Assembly: GCA_038501625.1 (NCBI GenBank) | Contig: JAZAYU010001112.1 | Coordinates: forward strand, 21,834 to 85,833 | DNA length: 64,000 nt | From: Corbicula japonica | Lineage: Eukaryota; Mollusca; Bivalvia; Venerida; Cyrenidae | Direction of reading: 5' to 3' | Part shown: piece by piece, positions 24,349 through 38,117 of the stretch | Numbering within the stretch: position 1 is the first letter of the stretch | Layout: every line of letters starts with the position of its first letter | Made by a program: the position numbers and the translations under genes | Notes under the pieces: model-generated | Databases searched by the model: none | What the model was told of the DNA's origin: nothing | Seen by the model: the letters and a program-made list of their open reading frames with translations, nothing else

Positions 24349-25123
24349 GAACCTGAATTTCCATCAGAAAATATTCAGATAGGAAAAAATATTACATTTT
24401 CCCAATGCAACGAATTTGTACCCCACCCATTAACATGTTAAAATAATTTATCAGTTGCAATGTTGACAGCGTTATCACAGCTCAAGCATTACAAAGAAAC
24501 TAAAATATACTGTTTAAAATAATTACATCTCCTAAACAGTCATTCTGGATTTAACTCAAACATTATTTTCTACCTTCACTTTTGTTGTCCACTTCATTGC
24601 ATGACGTCAAACAGTTCTATACCGCTTCAAATGGTTCAAATGGTTGATACATGTCTGACCAGAACCAAAAATCATCTAAACCTGTTTATGAATAATTAAA
24701 TCAATTAATAAATACTTCATTCTTTCTTCCGGGATGCAAAATTTACCTGAAATGCATTTAAGAGATACTATTAAATAAATATTGTGAAGTTCCCATTTCT
24801 GTATAAACTTGGTGAATCCCTGAGGTGCTACTCTTTTTCTTCTTATGGTTTTCCCTGGGTTATTAATTTTGAGAATATCTGTTCTGATTAAATGACCTGT
24901 GAGACATATGGAATGGAGTGTAAGACAAAACTGAAAGTAGGAAAAACTTCTGATAGCGGATTTCATAAGGTGTACATATAACACGCAATTATTGAAAACA
25001 TTAGATTTTCATTTCTTTGAAATTTTATACTTCAGAAAATCTTGTGTCAACTATGTAGATCTAGCTGGTTACGGTTTGGAAATGGGTTAGATCTGGATAT
25101 TTTCTGATGGAAATTCAGGTTCA
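24349..25123. mobile_element. Inverted-repeat element, about 775 bp
   Basis: Starts gaacctgaatttccatcag and ends ctgatggaaattcaggttc; the termini pair over about 32 bases with one or two mismatches. No clear target duplication and no coding capacity. The 102-residue minus ORF inside it is not supported. Confidence 0.6.
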
Positions 25124-26185
25124 AGATTATGATCAAATGCATAAAATGCATTTATTAATATATCTGTTAAATCAATTCATGTATGAATTTTAAATTACTT
25201 TAAACATAATTTTCAATAGATCAAAATGTTATAAAAAATCATTGTGAATCAGATGCTTTATGTTTTACTTTAAAGCGTTCAAATGGGAATATAATTCTTA
25301 CACGAGTGACGATATTTTACCAAGTAATTCGTTAACCGTTCAAAATCCAACTTTTTTCAATGCAATACATTGAAATAATTTGATTACTTACATCTCTACA
25401 AGGTTCCACAATTAATATCCACAATGATTAGGGCCCTAAATTAAAAAAGTTTCGCTTAGCCCTACGGTCGATTTTGAGACTCCTACTTTCATTTTGGAGA
25501 GTGCATTAATTAATTAAATGACGTAACCGTTCAATAGAACCCAAAGAGCCAAAATCACGTTTACTGCGGTGTAGTCTTTCGAATCTAAAATTTCAAGTTT
25601 TACAATGATTTTGTAACGTAGGCTACCATTCGAAAACCACCAAATCCACCTCCATTTCCATATGAATAATTCTATTTACAAAGAGAACTTCTATTGTCAA
25701 TATACATTCAAATATAACCTGGGTGTTATAAAAACATAGCATCACGAAAATAACCTGATAAATACTCACTGTTGATTTGATTACGATGGATTTTTCGTCT
25801 TCACCGAACGTTGTCGAATCCAATATGGCGTTCCGCCATCAGGTATTCATGCGCGTTCATGACTCAAAATCTTGTCGAACGTTCCACGAGTTAAATTTCT
25901 TCAAATATTGATTGATTCCATATTTTTTAATATAAATTTTATCGTTTTGCACAGAATTACAAATTGACCGCTTTGTAGCATTGACTTACTTTTTGAAACT
26001 AAGAACTATATTCTAGGGTAGCAAGCATACATTCTATGGTAGCATGCAAGTACTGTCGTTACTACATTGAAATAAAGAAGGAGTTAGAACAGTATTGCAT
26101 GCAACCCTCAAATTGTTAGGTTCATAGTAAAGCAAAAACGATTGTCGAAAATTGGTTTTCACTGAGTCTGCCGACTCAAAAAGAG
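25124..26185. other. Gene-free remainder of the 6.6-kb segment
   Basis: Contains a relatively GC-rich patch at 25,780-25,880 with an atggcgg motif on the minus strand. No convincing ORF or RNA gene was found. Confidence 0.4.
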
Positions 26186-27470
26186 CATTCTACTTAAGGT
26201 GTTTCAATTAGGCTACTTGGTTGGGGAAATGCTTACACTTTAAAGAATTTTTGTAAGTCGAGTCATTAAATAAAAATACCATACATGTATCATTCAAACA
26301 CATTCATGAATAATATTTGGCATTTATTAGGAATAGTACAAAGCTTAAAACGTTAACATGTTTTTACTGGTAAATAATTTGCATTCATTGGCAATACTGA
26401 CGATCATATAAGCAAAAGAAATATGACTATGCAAAAGATTATCAATATATCAAACTACAATATGTTTACTCACAAGGCAATGAGTATATTTTTCTTAAAC
26501 CCATTTCTGAAACTGTAGCCAGTTTTCGCCATTGGCAATGTTTTTCATCCCACCCCATCCATTAAATTATGCTATTTTTAAAGAAATCATTAGTTAAAAC
26601 ATATACAAATGCAAACCATCGAATCTCCAGCTTAACGCTCTACTAATAAGTCACCAGTCTAATAAATACTGACCATAAATCGTATTAACAAAAAAGGAAA
26701 TATGCATATCAGGAATTGCCACAATCAAAAGACACAGTCTCCAAGTCAAGCAGGAGAGAGAGACAAAGAGTTAAATGTAAAATGATCAATTGCATGACAG
26801 ACACAAGAAACAATCAACAAAAATGAGAACCCGAGAGGTTACTGCCTAAGAACGGTCAGTGGCAAAACAGTTTGCCTTTTTGTTAAACCAGGTTCTATGA
26901 TGCACCAAAAATAAGACTTAACTAAAACTCGATGTTTTTAGACTCAATAATACAGTATAATTATATGGCCTATTTTCGGTTCGGAAATCCCGATAGGAAC
27001 ATTTTGTAAAACTTGAATGAAAAAGTTCACCTTTAAGACATATGTGACAGTCGAATGATTTCATTTAAGCAGTCGTAATTACCAAAAAGAAACCTAATTG
27101 TTTACAGAAGATTGCAAGGTATTTTATAAACCATTGTTTTTTATATTTTCTGTACAACAGAAACATGACGGGTGCATAACAATAAAAGAAACATTTCAGC
27201 TTTAAGTACAAGATGCCATATAAAGTGTAGACAGTTATTAAGTTACCAATTATAAGTAAGGTTAAGGAGGGTCGTTTAACTATACAAGATATACTGATTT
27301 TTGTTACTAAGGGAAATTTAGTAATTTATATCCTGTTTCCACAGCGTTAATGTCTTATATTATATGTACAGTTCAACCCCTCATTAAGACCACCCCCAAT
27401 ATAGACCATTATTACATGTATTACTATAAATAGTAACAAATAATGACCAAAATGCCCGGGTACTTAGCAC
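26186..27470. repeat. Block B counterpart of 515-1,850
   Basis: Collinear with block A, with small indels. It includes the conserved-core repeat at 26,696-26,880 and ends in the same partial inverted-repeat element (tacagttcaacccct near 27,378) just before the satellite. Noncoding. Confidence 0.8.
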
Positions 27471-28797
27471 GATAAATGTGCTACTGCTAAAAAAGGTGAC
27501 TGGTGCAGTTAAGTGCTGATGCTATAATGCGACTGGAGCAGTAAAGTGCTACTGCTAAAAAGGGTGGCTGGTGCAGTTAAGTGCTGATGCTATAATGCGA
27601 CTGGAGCAGTAAAGTGCTACTGCTAATAAAGGTGGCTGGTGCAGTTAAGTGCTGATGCTATAATGAGACTGGAGCAGTAAAGTGCTACTGCTAATAAAGG
27701 TGGCTGGTGCAGTTAAGTGCTGATGCTATAATGCGACTGGAGCAGTCAAGTGCTACTGCTAAAAAGGGTGACTGGTGCTGTTAAGTGCTGATGCTATAAT
27801 GCGACTGGAGCAGTAAAGTGCTACTGCTAATAAAGGTGACTGGTGCAGTTAAGTGCTGATGCTATAATGCGACTGGAGCAGTAATGTGCTACTGCTAAAA
27901 AGGGTGACTGGTGCTGTTAAGTGCTGATGCTATAATGCGACTGGAGCAGTAAAGTGCTACTGGTAAAAAAGGTGACTTGTGCAGTTAAGTGCTGATGCTA
28001 TAATACGACTGGAACGGTGTGGTACTGCTAAAAAGGGTGGCTGGTGCAGTTAAGTGCTGATGCTATAAAGCGACTGGAGCAGTAATGTGCTACTGCTAAA
28101 AAGGGTGGCTGGTGCAGTTAAGTGCTGATGCTATAATGCGACTGGAGCAGTAGTGCTACTGCTAAAAAGGATGGTTGGAGCACTTAAGTGCTGATGCTCT
28201 AATGCGACTGGAGCAGTATCGCTACTGCTAAAAAGGATGTTTGGAGCACTTAAGTGCCGATGCTATAATGCGACTGGAGCAGTAATGTGCTACTGCTAAA
28301 AAGGGTGACTGGTGCAGTTAAGTGCTGATGCTATAATGCGGCTGGAGCAGTAGTGCTACTGCTAAAAAGGGTGGCTGGTGCAGTTAAGTGCTGATGCTAT
28401 AATGCGACTGGAGCAGTAGTGCTACTGCTAAAAAGGGTGGCTGGTGCAGTTAAGTGCTGATGCTATAATGCGACTGGAGCAGTAGTGCTACTGCTAAAAA
28501 GGGGGGGCTGGTGCAGTTAAGGTCTGATGCTATAATGCGACTGGAGCAGTAAAGTGCTACTGCTAAAAAGGGTGGCTGGTGCAGTTAAGTGCTGATGCTA
28601 TAATGCGACTGGAGCAGTAATGTGCTACTACTAAAAAGGGTGGCTGGTGCAGTTAAGTGCTGATGCTATAATGCGGCCGGAGCAGTAATGTGCTACTACT
28701 AAAAAGGGTGGCTGGTGCAGTTAAGTGTTGATGCTATAATGCGGCCGGAGCGGTAATGTGCTACTGCTAAAAAGGATGACTGGAGCAGTTAAGTGCT
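27471..28797. repeat. 68-bp satellite array, about 19 copies
   Basis: Same monomer and same left and right junctions as the array at 1,851-7,186, but only about a quarter as long. Several adjacent monomers (28,140-28,500) share a private short deletion giving gagcagtagtgct, which shows local amplification of one variant in this array. Confidence 0.96.
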
Positions 28798-29169
28798 TGT
28801 TCTACTTCCAACTTTATGTTCAGACTTAATCTCGACATTCAGGAAAATACATGTGTAAGTTTTGTTTGGTCTTATACAGCTATAAACATATTGCCAATTC
28901 ATTTATTTTAATGGACATTATATCCATGATTTTCAGTGAAACGACAGTTTCCATGCGGTTCTTTTATTCGTGGGTCTACATTTTCCAAAACATGCTTGTT
29001 TACATTTTAATGTGATAAATTTTCTTTCGGCTTCAATTCTTCGATCGACCTGTCCGCGAAATCCTCGAAAATTAGAATCCCCGAAACTCTCCTATATTGA
29101 TAGTCAAGTCAAGTGAAATTAAATATTTCTTCTGTAAACAAACCTTTATTGCGTGGGTTCGCTTTTTTA

Positions 29170-29296
29170 TTTGTTAGGTTATTTCTGACCAAAATGCGAC
29201 CAGTGCAGATTCTGATGAGACGGCACGGATGGGCCGGCTGATCTGGATCTACACTGGTCGCACATGCGTTAAAATGCGTATATATGGAGAAAAGGG
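29170..29296. mobile_element. Foldback MITE-like element
   Basis: Block B counterpart of the element at 7,540-7,668, with slightly better pairing (gatctggatctacactggtc). Noncoding. Confidence 0.7.
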
Positions 29297-29869
29297 TTAA
29301 ACATATAAACAATGCCGAACGACAGTTAATAATGGTGCCATATAAAGAATACTAGAAGATAATACGAACTGGCGGAATAATGGAAGAGAAAAACACATGG
29401 TTAAAGTATTTTACAAAGCAAATCCGTTCACTTATGTATTAGCCTCAAACCGCTGTCAAACAATTAAAGTCAAAAATCATTAAAAAAAAACAACTAAACT
29501 GTTTGTTTCCCTTCGCTGTTTTCATTTTGTTTTTGTTAAGTATTATTTGGTGCATCTCGCCGTACTTAGGGAATAATTTTAAGTAGCATGAAAATGTTCG
29601 CTTCTTGGAAGACCTTCTATATGTCTTACAAAGTGACAGTTGATGGGGAGGTGCATTAGAATACTTGTCATTGTGCTGTTTGTTTATTGTACATTGTTGT
29701 ATAAATCGATCTATATACAACATTGAAAATCTCAACGGTCTTTATTCAAATCAACATATTAAGTTCATATTAATCGATGTGATTGCTTTGTCTGGTTTCT
29801 GATTTTGATGTATGGTATTATTATCTATTGTGCAGGTTTAATAATCTTAAATCTCAGTATTGTTATCGC

Positions 29870-30640
29870 TTTTCAATGTACGATGGCAGCTGTCTTTCAT
29901 TGTACAATAACCGCTTTAACATGTACGATAACCGTCTATTATGATAAATAATAGTATATTATGTCACAAAAACCGTCTTCCATGGTACGATTACCGTCTA
30001 TCATGAAGCGATTATTGTCTCTTCTGTCACGATAACCGTCTTCTATGCTACGTTTACCGTCTGTCATGAAAATACTATCATCTCCTATGTTTCAATAACC
30101 GTGTTGTATGCTTCGATTACCGCCTGCCATGAAAAGATTATCGTCTCTTGTGTTTCAATAACCGCGTTTTATGTTTCGATTACCGTCTGTCATGAAAAAA
30201 TTATCGTTTCTTATGTTTCAATAACCGTCTTTCATGCTTCGATAACCGTCTAATATGATAAAATAATCGCCGTATCTTATGTCACAATAACCATCTTCTA
30301 TGCTACGTTTACCGTCTGACATGAAAAGATTATCGTCTATTATATTTCAATAACCATCTCTTATGCTACGATTACCGTCTATCATGAAAAGATAATCGTC
30401 TTTTATGTCAAAATAACCGTCTTTCATAGTGCGATTACTGTCTAGTATCATGATATAATAATCGTCTCTTACGTCACAATAACCGTCTTTCAGGGTACGT
30501 ACGATATCTGTTATCATGAAGCGATTATCGTCATTATGTTTTAATAACCGTCTTCTATGGTACAATTACAGTCTATCATGATAAAACAATCGCCTCTAAT
30601 GTCACGATAACCGTCTTCTTTGGTACGATAACCAACAATT
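29870..30640. repeat. 21-bp minisatellite, block B
   Basis: Counterpart of 8,222-8,905, same 21-bp unit, with gained and lost units. The 72-residue minus ORF at 30,347-30,565, with runs such as DGYFDIKDDY, is periodic because of the array, not because of selection. Confidence 0.85.
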
Positions 30641-32388
30641 TTTCAAAATTATAACAATTGATTCGTTCAAACACGTCAACATAGACTTATATTAATTACA
30701 ATGTAAACAAAGGTAAAAGTTAGAACTTGCCAACTTCTTTTTAACAAAATGAAAGAATTAAAATTTGAAACTTGGACTAGAGAAGTTTAAACATTAACAA
30801 CGAAACGACAATTGTAGTCAAAGATCAACAAGGTTCCAAACTATGGTTGCTGATTTCTGCCGTTTTGTTGATTTGGCGTCGGCGATGCGAAATGGCGAAG
30901 TGTGACGAAAACATAAAAGGACCAAATAACGCTTAATTTTAGTTCGTCTCGGCGGGCCGAAATTCCGTACACAGTAAAACACGAAAGACCAAAAACCGTT
31001 TACATGCCGTGGGTTCGCGGTTCGAATTTCGAGGTAAATACTCTAAGTTACGAAACAGTGAAGACAAAACGAAACTTTTAAGGCAAAAACGTCAATCTTT
31101 TATCTTTTTATATACTTTTCGTACCGGTGGATATCAAAATTTGTTGTCTTACTTCTTTTGTTGCAAACGCGTTACACATGTTCTAATGAAATAAAATTTT
31201 ATTAAATTCAAACAAATATCGGCGGGGAGAAGTAAAGAACGGGTAAAAAAGTTAATTTTCTTTTGTTTGCCTTTTGAGAAAAATACAAGAAATACATAAA
31301 TACATAAAGGACAAAAGCACAGAGGTATTAATCCCGACGATTCGAATGGTGATTAATACCAAATTTCGTTTGATCGCCCAAGAAATTAGGTTATTTCTTC
31401 TTTAGTGTTTCGTTTCTACGTGTATTCCGCTCAAAACTTGAAAGGTAAACACACGACAAAAAGCATTATTTCGTCGTGTGTTGTTTACTTTGAAATTTCG
31501 CCTCGCCAACAAGAACACACGAAACGGTAGAAATCAGCCACCATATAACATAAGGCATTTCCATGTGTTAAAGGTACTATGTTTTCTAACAGTATAAAGA
31601 TGGTAAGATAGTTTTTGAAGTACTACTAGTAATAAAAAAGCGATTTATTTCATCCAAACAGAAAATCAAATTGAAAACAATACCTTTTGAATATCAACAT
31701 GAGTCACATGACAATTCCAACAATATCATGTGCCATTTTCAATTACTTGAAATTATGAGGGGGAATCAAAATTATATTCCTTTTATTTAATTTTTACAAC
31801 AAAGAGAAACTACGGAAAGTACAGACCGTTTTATGGTAAAAATGAAGAATTAAAGAGTTAAATATGTTATTTTATTTAAACCAAAGTACAAGAACAGACA
31901 TTCACTGCAATTAACGATAAAAATCTATTTAATTGAAAAACTGCTGTGTTGAAATGATTTGAAAATTTTGCTTGGTTTCAGTGTAGTCATCAGTTTCAAT
32001 TACCTCCCTTGATAGTAATATACTTATTTTTAACCTTGCAGAATGTCAGCCATTGTGCTTGGCAGAATAAAGGCATACTTGAACTATCCTTTTGGGGGGA
32101 TAAGGAGGGTATGTACTGTGTCTGTTCTTGCATGGTTGCTAGGCGCTGCCGCCATATTTGTATGGCTTTGCGTTTATCTATGCATTTTTATATTGAAGGG
32201 TTTGCACTCCTATACGACTGCCAAGCTTTTAGAAAATGGATATTTTTAAATCGTCACAATAATGTTTCAATGCTCACTACCGAAGAACCATCACAAATGA
32301 ATGTAAACCATGCTAGAAACCTGTAGTGTCTGTACAGCCTGGCCAATGATACAATATATACCAGACGACAATGTCTTCGTTAACCAGT
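30641..32388. other. Gene-free stretch up to cGLR2
   Basis: Collinear with 8,906-10,099 and 11,263-11,673 of block A, minus the 150-bp tandem array. The last part (about 31,880-32,388) is the cGLR 3' flank. Plus-strand ORFs at 32,009-32,326 are disrupted in block A. Confidence 0.6.
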
Positions 32389-33730
32389 CTAAGACAGAAA
32401 TATTTTCATTCGATCTCTAACAATTTGGAAAATTTGGTCAAGGTTAACATCACTTAAGAGTAGTTCAAAGAGGTCTGGCATGATGGTCGGTATAATTCTA
32501 AAGATCTCGCGTGCATCATGCCCTTCAAGAAAAACATTGTAAGATATGCACACAAATGCTATTTCAAATTGTAATTGCCTCTGAGTGTACGAGAAGAATA
32601 TTTCTGGTGACATAAACAGCATACTTAAGGCATCTCGGATCTTTTCACAACGATTCACTATATGTGGTCCTTGCTCTAGTAAGAAATCTATCATTGTGCA
32701 CAGTCCAGATCTCTCAAGTCCTGTAAGGCGGTCTGCAAGCAGATTTCTGTCTAGAATCATGTAGTTTGGGAGACATTTACTTATCAAGCAACATTTCAGT
32801 GTTCTTAGTGCAATATGAAACGTATTTAGAAGGTTGTTTTCAGTAAAATACTGTTCAGGTAGTTTTTCCACCATCCACATGACCAGATTCATCATCACGT
32901 ATGACGTCATTACCGTACAGATTGACTTTAAACAACTTTTTGACACCCACTTCAATAAGATAAGCAATTTGATCTGACAATCATTAAAACTACGAATGAG
33001 TTTGATTTCAGCTTTTGTGAAGCAGATTCTCCACTCTAAGAACTGCAAAGGACTTCCTTTGTATCCAATGGGAACAACGTGCGCTTCCATTGTTGAAATC
33101 TCTCGTAAAATATCGTCACTCGGCCAACTATATTTTCGTGGACGAACTAACCAGGATTGCAGCAATTCAGGACAGTCACATATTATACCAACTACTAAGT
33201 CCCAGTCATCATGGACAACCCCGTTCATGATTGATATAGGATAAGATGGTCCCTGACTTTGTGGTAATGGGGTCATTATACTCGTGTTATTCTCTATTAA
33301 TGCATCCTTCCACCATTCCCGCCATTTAACGCTGGAAAAATACGTATTCCTGATACTGGTCCAAACAGCGATTCTCGAAAATCTTCGTCTCTTCTACCTG
33401 TTTTTACGAGTATCAACCGTGTGTAGCCAGGAGCTCAATTTGTCATATCCAGCTTGAATACGGAAACATAGTCCATAGTATTGACAAATTGTAGTGGGTT
33501 TGTTGTACAAAAATTGTCGCTGGTACGATTAACACATCACTATCTGATTCACACCACTTTGTGAGATCTTCAGCTTTGCTTCCTGCCATAAATCCTTCGA
33601 AATCTGATTGCGAAACCAATTTGGGATATCTAAAGTAAGCTTTCTGTCGAAGTCTCACCATCGGTAATCCATACCCTAGATGATCCATTGTCCTTGACAA
33701 CAGAACTGACGCGGCCTCGTCGTTCCACAT
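32389..33730 (-). pseudogene. Broken cGAS-like / Mab-21 gene (cGLR2)
   Basis: Paralogue of cGLR1 at the matching place in block B. The N-terminal 70 residues read well, with the same start, AGSKAEDLTKW and ESDSDVL. Three lesions are seen against cGLR1: a one-base loss near 33,511, an in-register TGA at 33,435-33,437 and a second one-base loss near 33,349. The last 295 codons (32,389-33,276) are open and keep the third acidic position, HVVPIG and EWRICFTKAE. The long clean 3' part suggests recent inactivation. A sequencing error could explain one lesion but hardly all three. Function is presumed lost unless the 3' part is expressed on its own. Confidence 0.85.
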
Positions 33731-34177
33731 CTCCGTTCTTCTCCAGCATAACAGGAATAACGTGAGGTGGCTTCGATTATACCCACATTACTATCGCAGA
33801 TAAATGTTCAGAACCTGAATATATAAAAACAAATTATTCTTAAGTTTCGAACAACAGTATCTTACTTATTTTGTCCACGAAAACGAAAGTAGAATAATGT
33901 AACCAATATGATATTTAGACCTATTTAGACCACAAAGAAATGCTTAATATGTTTACAAAATTCAATTTATGAAATAAATACTTCAATTTATCTTACAGTT
34001 TTAAGAATTAAACCACATTAAAATGAAAACAACCGTGATTTTATTACTTTATTATTATCCTCAAATATACCCGGGGATTTTCCTATGAACTAATTCCAAT
34101 ACATATGAATGACTTTAAAAGTCTGATCGATAATCTTTATAATTATGCTTTCAAGTCGGTAAACATTCGCTCCACTA
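33731..34177. repeat. cGLR2 5' flank
   Basis: Closely matches 13,015-13,445. Contains the cagaacctgaat, cacgaaaacgaaagta and tacccggggattttcc segments of the cGLR unit. Noncoding. Confidence 0.65.
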
Positions 34178-36103
34178 TAAATCAAAGTACTGAAAGTACA
34201 GAAAACCAGCGATGCGATTTTGCTCACTGAGAATAACCAATGCCATGATTCTCATACATGTATCCATTTACAAAAAAGCAAAAGAACTTGGTTCACTCGC
34301 AAAGACCTTCATCTTGTCTATATGATAGTGGAAATAAGGGTTTCCATGTATTATCTGGATGAAGGCTTCTGTTAACCCTTTACTCCATAGATATACCTTC
34401 ATAGCTTGTGCGAATAGTTTAGATCCATATCAGCTGGCACATCTGTGCGATCTGATAAGGATTTAAACTGTTCGCTCTTAGAATCATTTTTTTCTGGCGC
34501 TATTGTGCCAGCTGATCGGGACCTGAACTTGTCACCTATGTGATGAAAGGCGTATATATTGAGTAAAGGGTTTTAAGCAAGAAATTATAATAGTGAAATC
34601 TGTGTACTGACATCCCAAAGACAGAATGAACACGACAAATGATATAAAAAGTGAGACCTCATCGATGGGAAAGATTGTGCATTTATTTGAAATAAGAAAT
34701 GTATAATTGTTTCCTTCATTGTGAATAACATGTAAATGAAATCATAGAATTGAGAATCCTACATATTAAGATAAAACAACCGAGAGTCATAGCATTGCCG
34801 AAAGCATTGGAATGTAATGCTAGATAACACACATGTAAAATTGAAGACAATTTCAGAGGAAAACGAATTACTATAGCTTATACCATAAATTTCCACCGTA
34901 TTAAGTTGTATATAATAACGGACTCGTTGGTTTTTTTTTCATGTAGTATATTATTAGAAAAAGGTGCCAGATTTAAGACATTCGTAAACATATCATTGAG
35001 TTTTGCTTGTTAAGGAGCTGGGATAAATGTCCATTAGCTTACAATCCGTTCATATAACATCAGTTTCAACAGACAGATGTGTCGTTTTTAATTTTAGGCA
35101 TCATCATGGTTTGTCCTCTATATTCACACGTACCTTTACTGTTATTTGGCTTTCTTCAAAACGCTGGAAATTGTGACGTCACTGACATTTGCATATTCTA
35201 TCTTTTACTGCGCCTATGAGTTCATGTACTCCAAACAAAAATAGTAGTCATCTCTAGCTTAATCGAAAACGTAAACCTAGTTAACATATTCACCTTTGGA
35301 AAAAATGTAAATTATGCATTATTCCTGAAAAAAATCATATCCGTTCCTTGGACCACTGATGGCCTTATTGTCGACGTGTCTACTGCCATGTACGTGATAG
35401 CCGGACACGTACCGCGCTTGCTCGTAGTGCTCATGTTTCGAATACATAGATCTGTAAATCTTACATGTCCTTATTTCTGTACGAGTAATATCCGGTATAC
35501 TCGTTTTAATATGTAAAATTTTAAACATCTCAATAGTTTACTGTTTACTGTTCACGCTTATATGTTAAAATAATATATTATCGTTATTGTTAATGATAAA
35601 AATAAAAAAAAATATTTCGTGAAACAAACAGTTTAGCCGCGGAACAAACGTGCAATATTGAAATGGCTTTAAAATGACAAAATGAAGAAAATGTTTTCAC
35701 TGTTTTTTGAGCTTCGAATTAGCAGAAAAGATATATTAAATATTTCAGAATTGATATTTGGCTATTGTAATATCCTAACATCGGGAATATCGTTTTTATC
35801 TCTACCTAAAGGTAACATATCTGTGGCTCGCTAAAGAATCCCTGGCGGCTACAATCCCCAGATAAAATTGGTTTACTGTTGTCGATTGTGTTCTGAATTA
35901 GGGACAGCGCAGTGAAACAGTCAAGTATTCTTTTAGCGATACTAACGTGGCAAGAGCCAACTTTAATACGTAACAGGAAACTTGGACTACATTGCTTGCT
36001 CTGATTACTCTGAAATGCGTAAATCGCCGGTTGCCAGTGCCTCGTTTTGGTTTGATAGCGGTTTCAGAATTGTGATAAGTAAAACCAGCTTCGCTGGTTA
36101 AAA
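34178..36103. mobile_element. Insertion of about 1.9 kb private to block B
   Basis: Block A runs directly from the ctccacta context (13,450) to aaaacatagcaaaatgag (13,465), whereas block B has about 1.9 kb between them. The insert carries a MITE at 34,376-34,577. It also has a segment at 35,827-35,930 homologous to the arm of the palindrome at 54,337-55,609. No significant ORF. Ends are not clearly inverted. Confidence 0.65.
34376..34577. mobile_element. MITE with AACCCTTTACTC termini
   Basis: Begins aaccctttactccatagat and ends attgagtaaagggttt, a good terminal inverted repeat around 200 bp. The interior has gatccatatcagctggcaca and gtgccagctgatcgggac, which can pair. It is the best-preserved member of this family in the window. 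Confidence 0.75.
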
Positions 36104-37557
36104 ACATAGCAAAATGAGTAAACATTACTTCTATCAGAGCGCACGGTGATTTTTTTGTGTTTGATGGAAAATTCGAGCATTCGAAACGCTTTTTCGTTGC
36201 AACAACAGTGTTTAACAAAGAACTTGTAAATGATTACCGGGCGTGATTTTATCCTATCAGAATGAAAGAAAATTCAAAATAAGATCGTTTTATTTCATAT
36301 TAATTGGGAAGCTCCGTTTATACAGGCGTTAATATTAAAAAGAATTCTTGAAGCTATGACAGCGTATAAAAAGTAGGAATACGCACCAAGATAAACACTA
36401 CCAAAGGTCAAATTGAACAATCTGTGAGTCTCATTCTGAAATGACTATGTTTCGTAAAAAGAGCTTTCTATTGAAGGGATTGCAAACATGCTTTGTCGGT
36501 TAGGTTATTCTCAAACTCTTTAGGAATTGTTTTAGGAAGTTAAAATTTGACCTTATTATAACAAACACTATTTTGAATAATGTGTTGCATATATTGTGAA
36601 TAGCAGGCAGCTCAAAGGGTAAACATTCTTTTACAGGTTTAAATATTTGCATTCATTCACAATACTGGCGATCATATAAGCAAAAGTAACAAGTGCGAAA
36701 TCTAATCGATATGTCCAAACACAATATGATGTTGAGAAAAAACTCAAATGTCTCTGAGTATTTTGTCTTAAATCCATGTTTATAGTGTGGCCAGTTTAAG
36801 CCATTTGCATAATGTACTACTGAAATGTTATTTGCCTAATAAATACTGTACATTATTCGTAAAAATAAGACTCCATGAAAACTTGATGCTTTATAGTGCC
36901 AATAAATAGAATATAACAACAGGAAAGAGATAGACATGACATAATGATTTGAGCTTTAAAAACAAGATGTTATATAAAGTTACAAATTATGAAAAGGTGA
37001 AGGAGTTAAAAAATGAAATTTAGTAGCACCCATGCACGATGAATATGAAAATATTGCAGGCTCGGTTTAAATGAGCTTGTTTATGGACAGTAATTGAAAT
37101 GCATATTACTCCCCACACACCGCTGAGCCTCTGGTTGAGAGCAACTAAACATTTAAACAAGTAAACAGTACACTTTGTATTCATCCCAAACGATGGTATA
37201 TGCATATGGCGTTGAACAAGGAACATTCAATACGGTACTTTCAGAATAATGCAAACCCATGTTCAGTGACGTGTGGTCTTACACGAGAAAACAATGGGCG
37301 ATATGGAGGTGAACAAAAAATATAAGGGGATCTGAAAATACAAATCCTGCATAACACAGAGAACGCCAAAGGCAAAAAATTTAAAGCAAGAAATATATTT
37401 TAGGGGTGATTGAACAATATCCATATTTGTATTGGATGAGATATTGAAACCACCTTTCTTAAAACCAGCAGAAATATTTAACACATGTATTTATTTTTAA
37501 AAGATCTATTGATATACATTGATTAACATAAGTTTCGTGCTCATTGATCTCCACAAG
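36104..37557. other. Gene-free stretch, collinear with block A
   Basis: Matches 13,465-13,698 and then 14,483-15,708, without the tRNA-like insertion present in A. No gene supported. Confidence 0.6.
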
Positions 37558-37981
37558 ACGTAACTGATAACAGCACTGATAGAATGTAGGTAACTGATAA
37601 CAGCACTGATAGAATGTAGGTAACTGATAACAGCACTGATTGAATGTAGGTAACTGATAACAGCACTGGTTGAATGTAGGTAACTGATAACAGCACTGAT
37701 TGAATGTAGGTAACTGATAACAATACTGATTGAACGTAGGTAACTGATAACAGCACTGATTGAACGTAGGTAACTGATAACAGCACTGATTGAATGTAGG
37801 TAACTGATAACAGCACTGATTGAATGTAGGTAACTGATAACAATACTGATTGAATGTAGGTAACTGATAACAGCACTGATTGAATGTAGGTAGCTGATAA
37901 CAGCACTGATTGAGTGTAGGTAACTGATAACAATACTGATTGAACGTAGGTAACTGATAACAGCACTGATTGAATGTAGGG
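37558..37981. repeat. 30-bp minisatellite, 14 copies
   Basis: Block B counterpart of 15,709-16,312, same unit and phase. Overlapping minus ORFs of 183 and 157 residues exist only because every minus frame is open in the unit. Confidence 0.95.
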
Positions 37982-38117
37982 GAGACCTTTAACAGCTCCA
38001 CACGGCACAAACAACTCTAAGTTGTGATATTGAAACAGATGAAAAGAAGACTTTGAAATCCACAGAACACAACAAATATGAAAATATTGTAGGCTCGGTT
38101 TGAAAGTATTGGAATAT

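Larger units (their letters stand above)
19599..26185. mobile_element. 6.6-kb segment interrupting the duplicated block
   Basis: Sequence up to about 19,598 matches the paralogue up to about position 510. Sequence from about 26,186 (aaaagagcattc) matches the paralogue from about 517 onward, so the intervening 6.6 kb is extra. An inverted GAGTCGGC/GCCGACTC pair lies near the two ends (19,638 and 26,168). No ORF above about 105 residues was seen, and no transposase or polymerase. It may be a non-autonomous element, filler DNA or a rearrangement junction. Confidence 0.55.

Noticed and set aside
25623..25823. 66-residue minus ORF with a donor-like gtgagtat
   Set aside because: It starts with TTG, has an in-frame stop just upstream and no recognisable product.
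32009..32326. Plus-strand ORFs with a hydrophobic stretch beside cGLR2
   Set aside because: The paralogous sequence at 11,440-11,620 has frame breaks, and the region is cGLR 3' flank.
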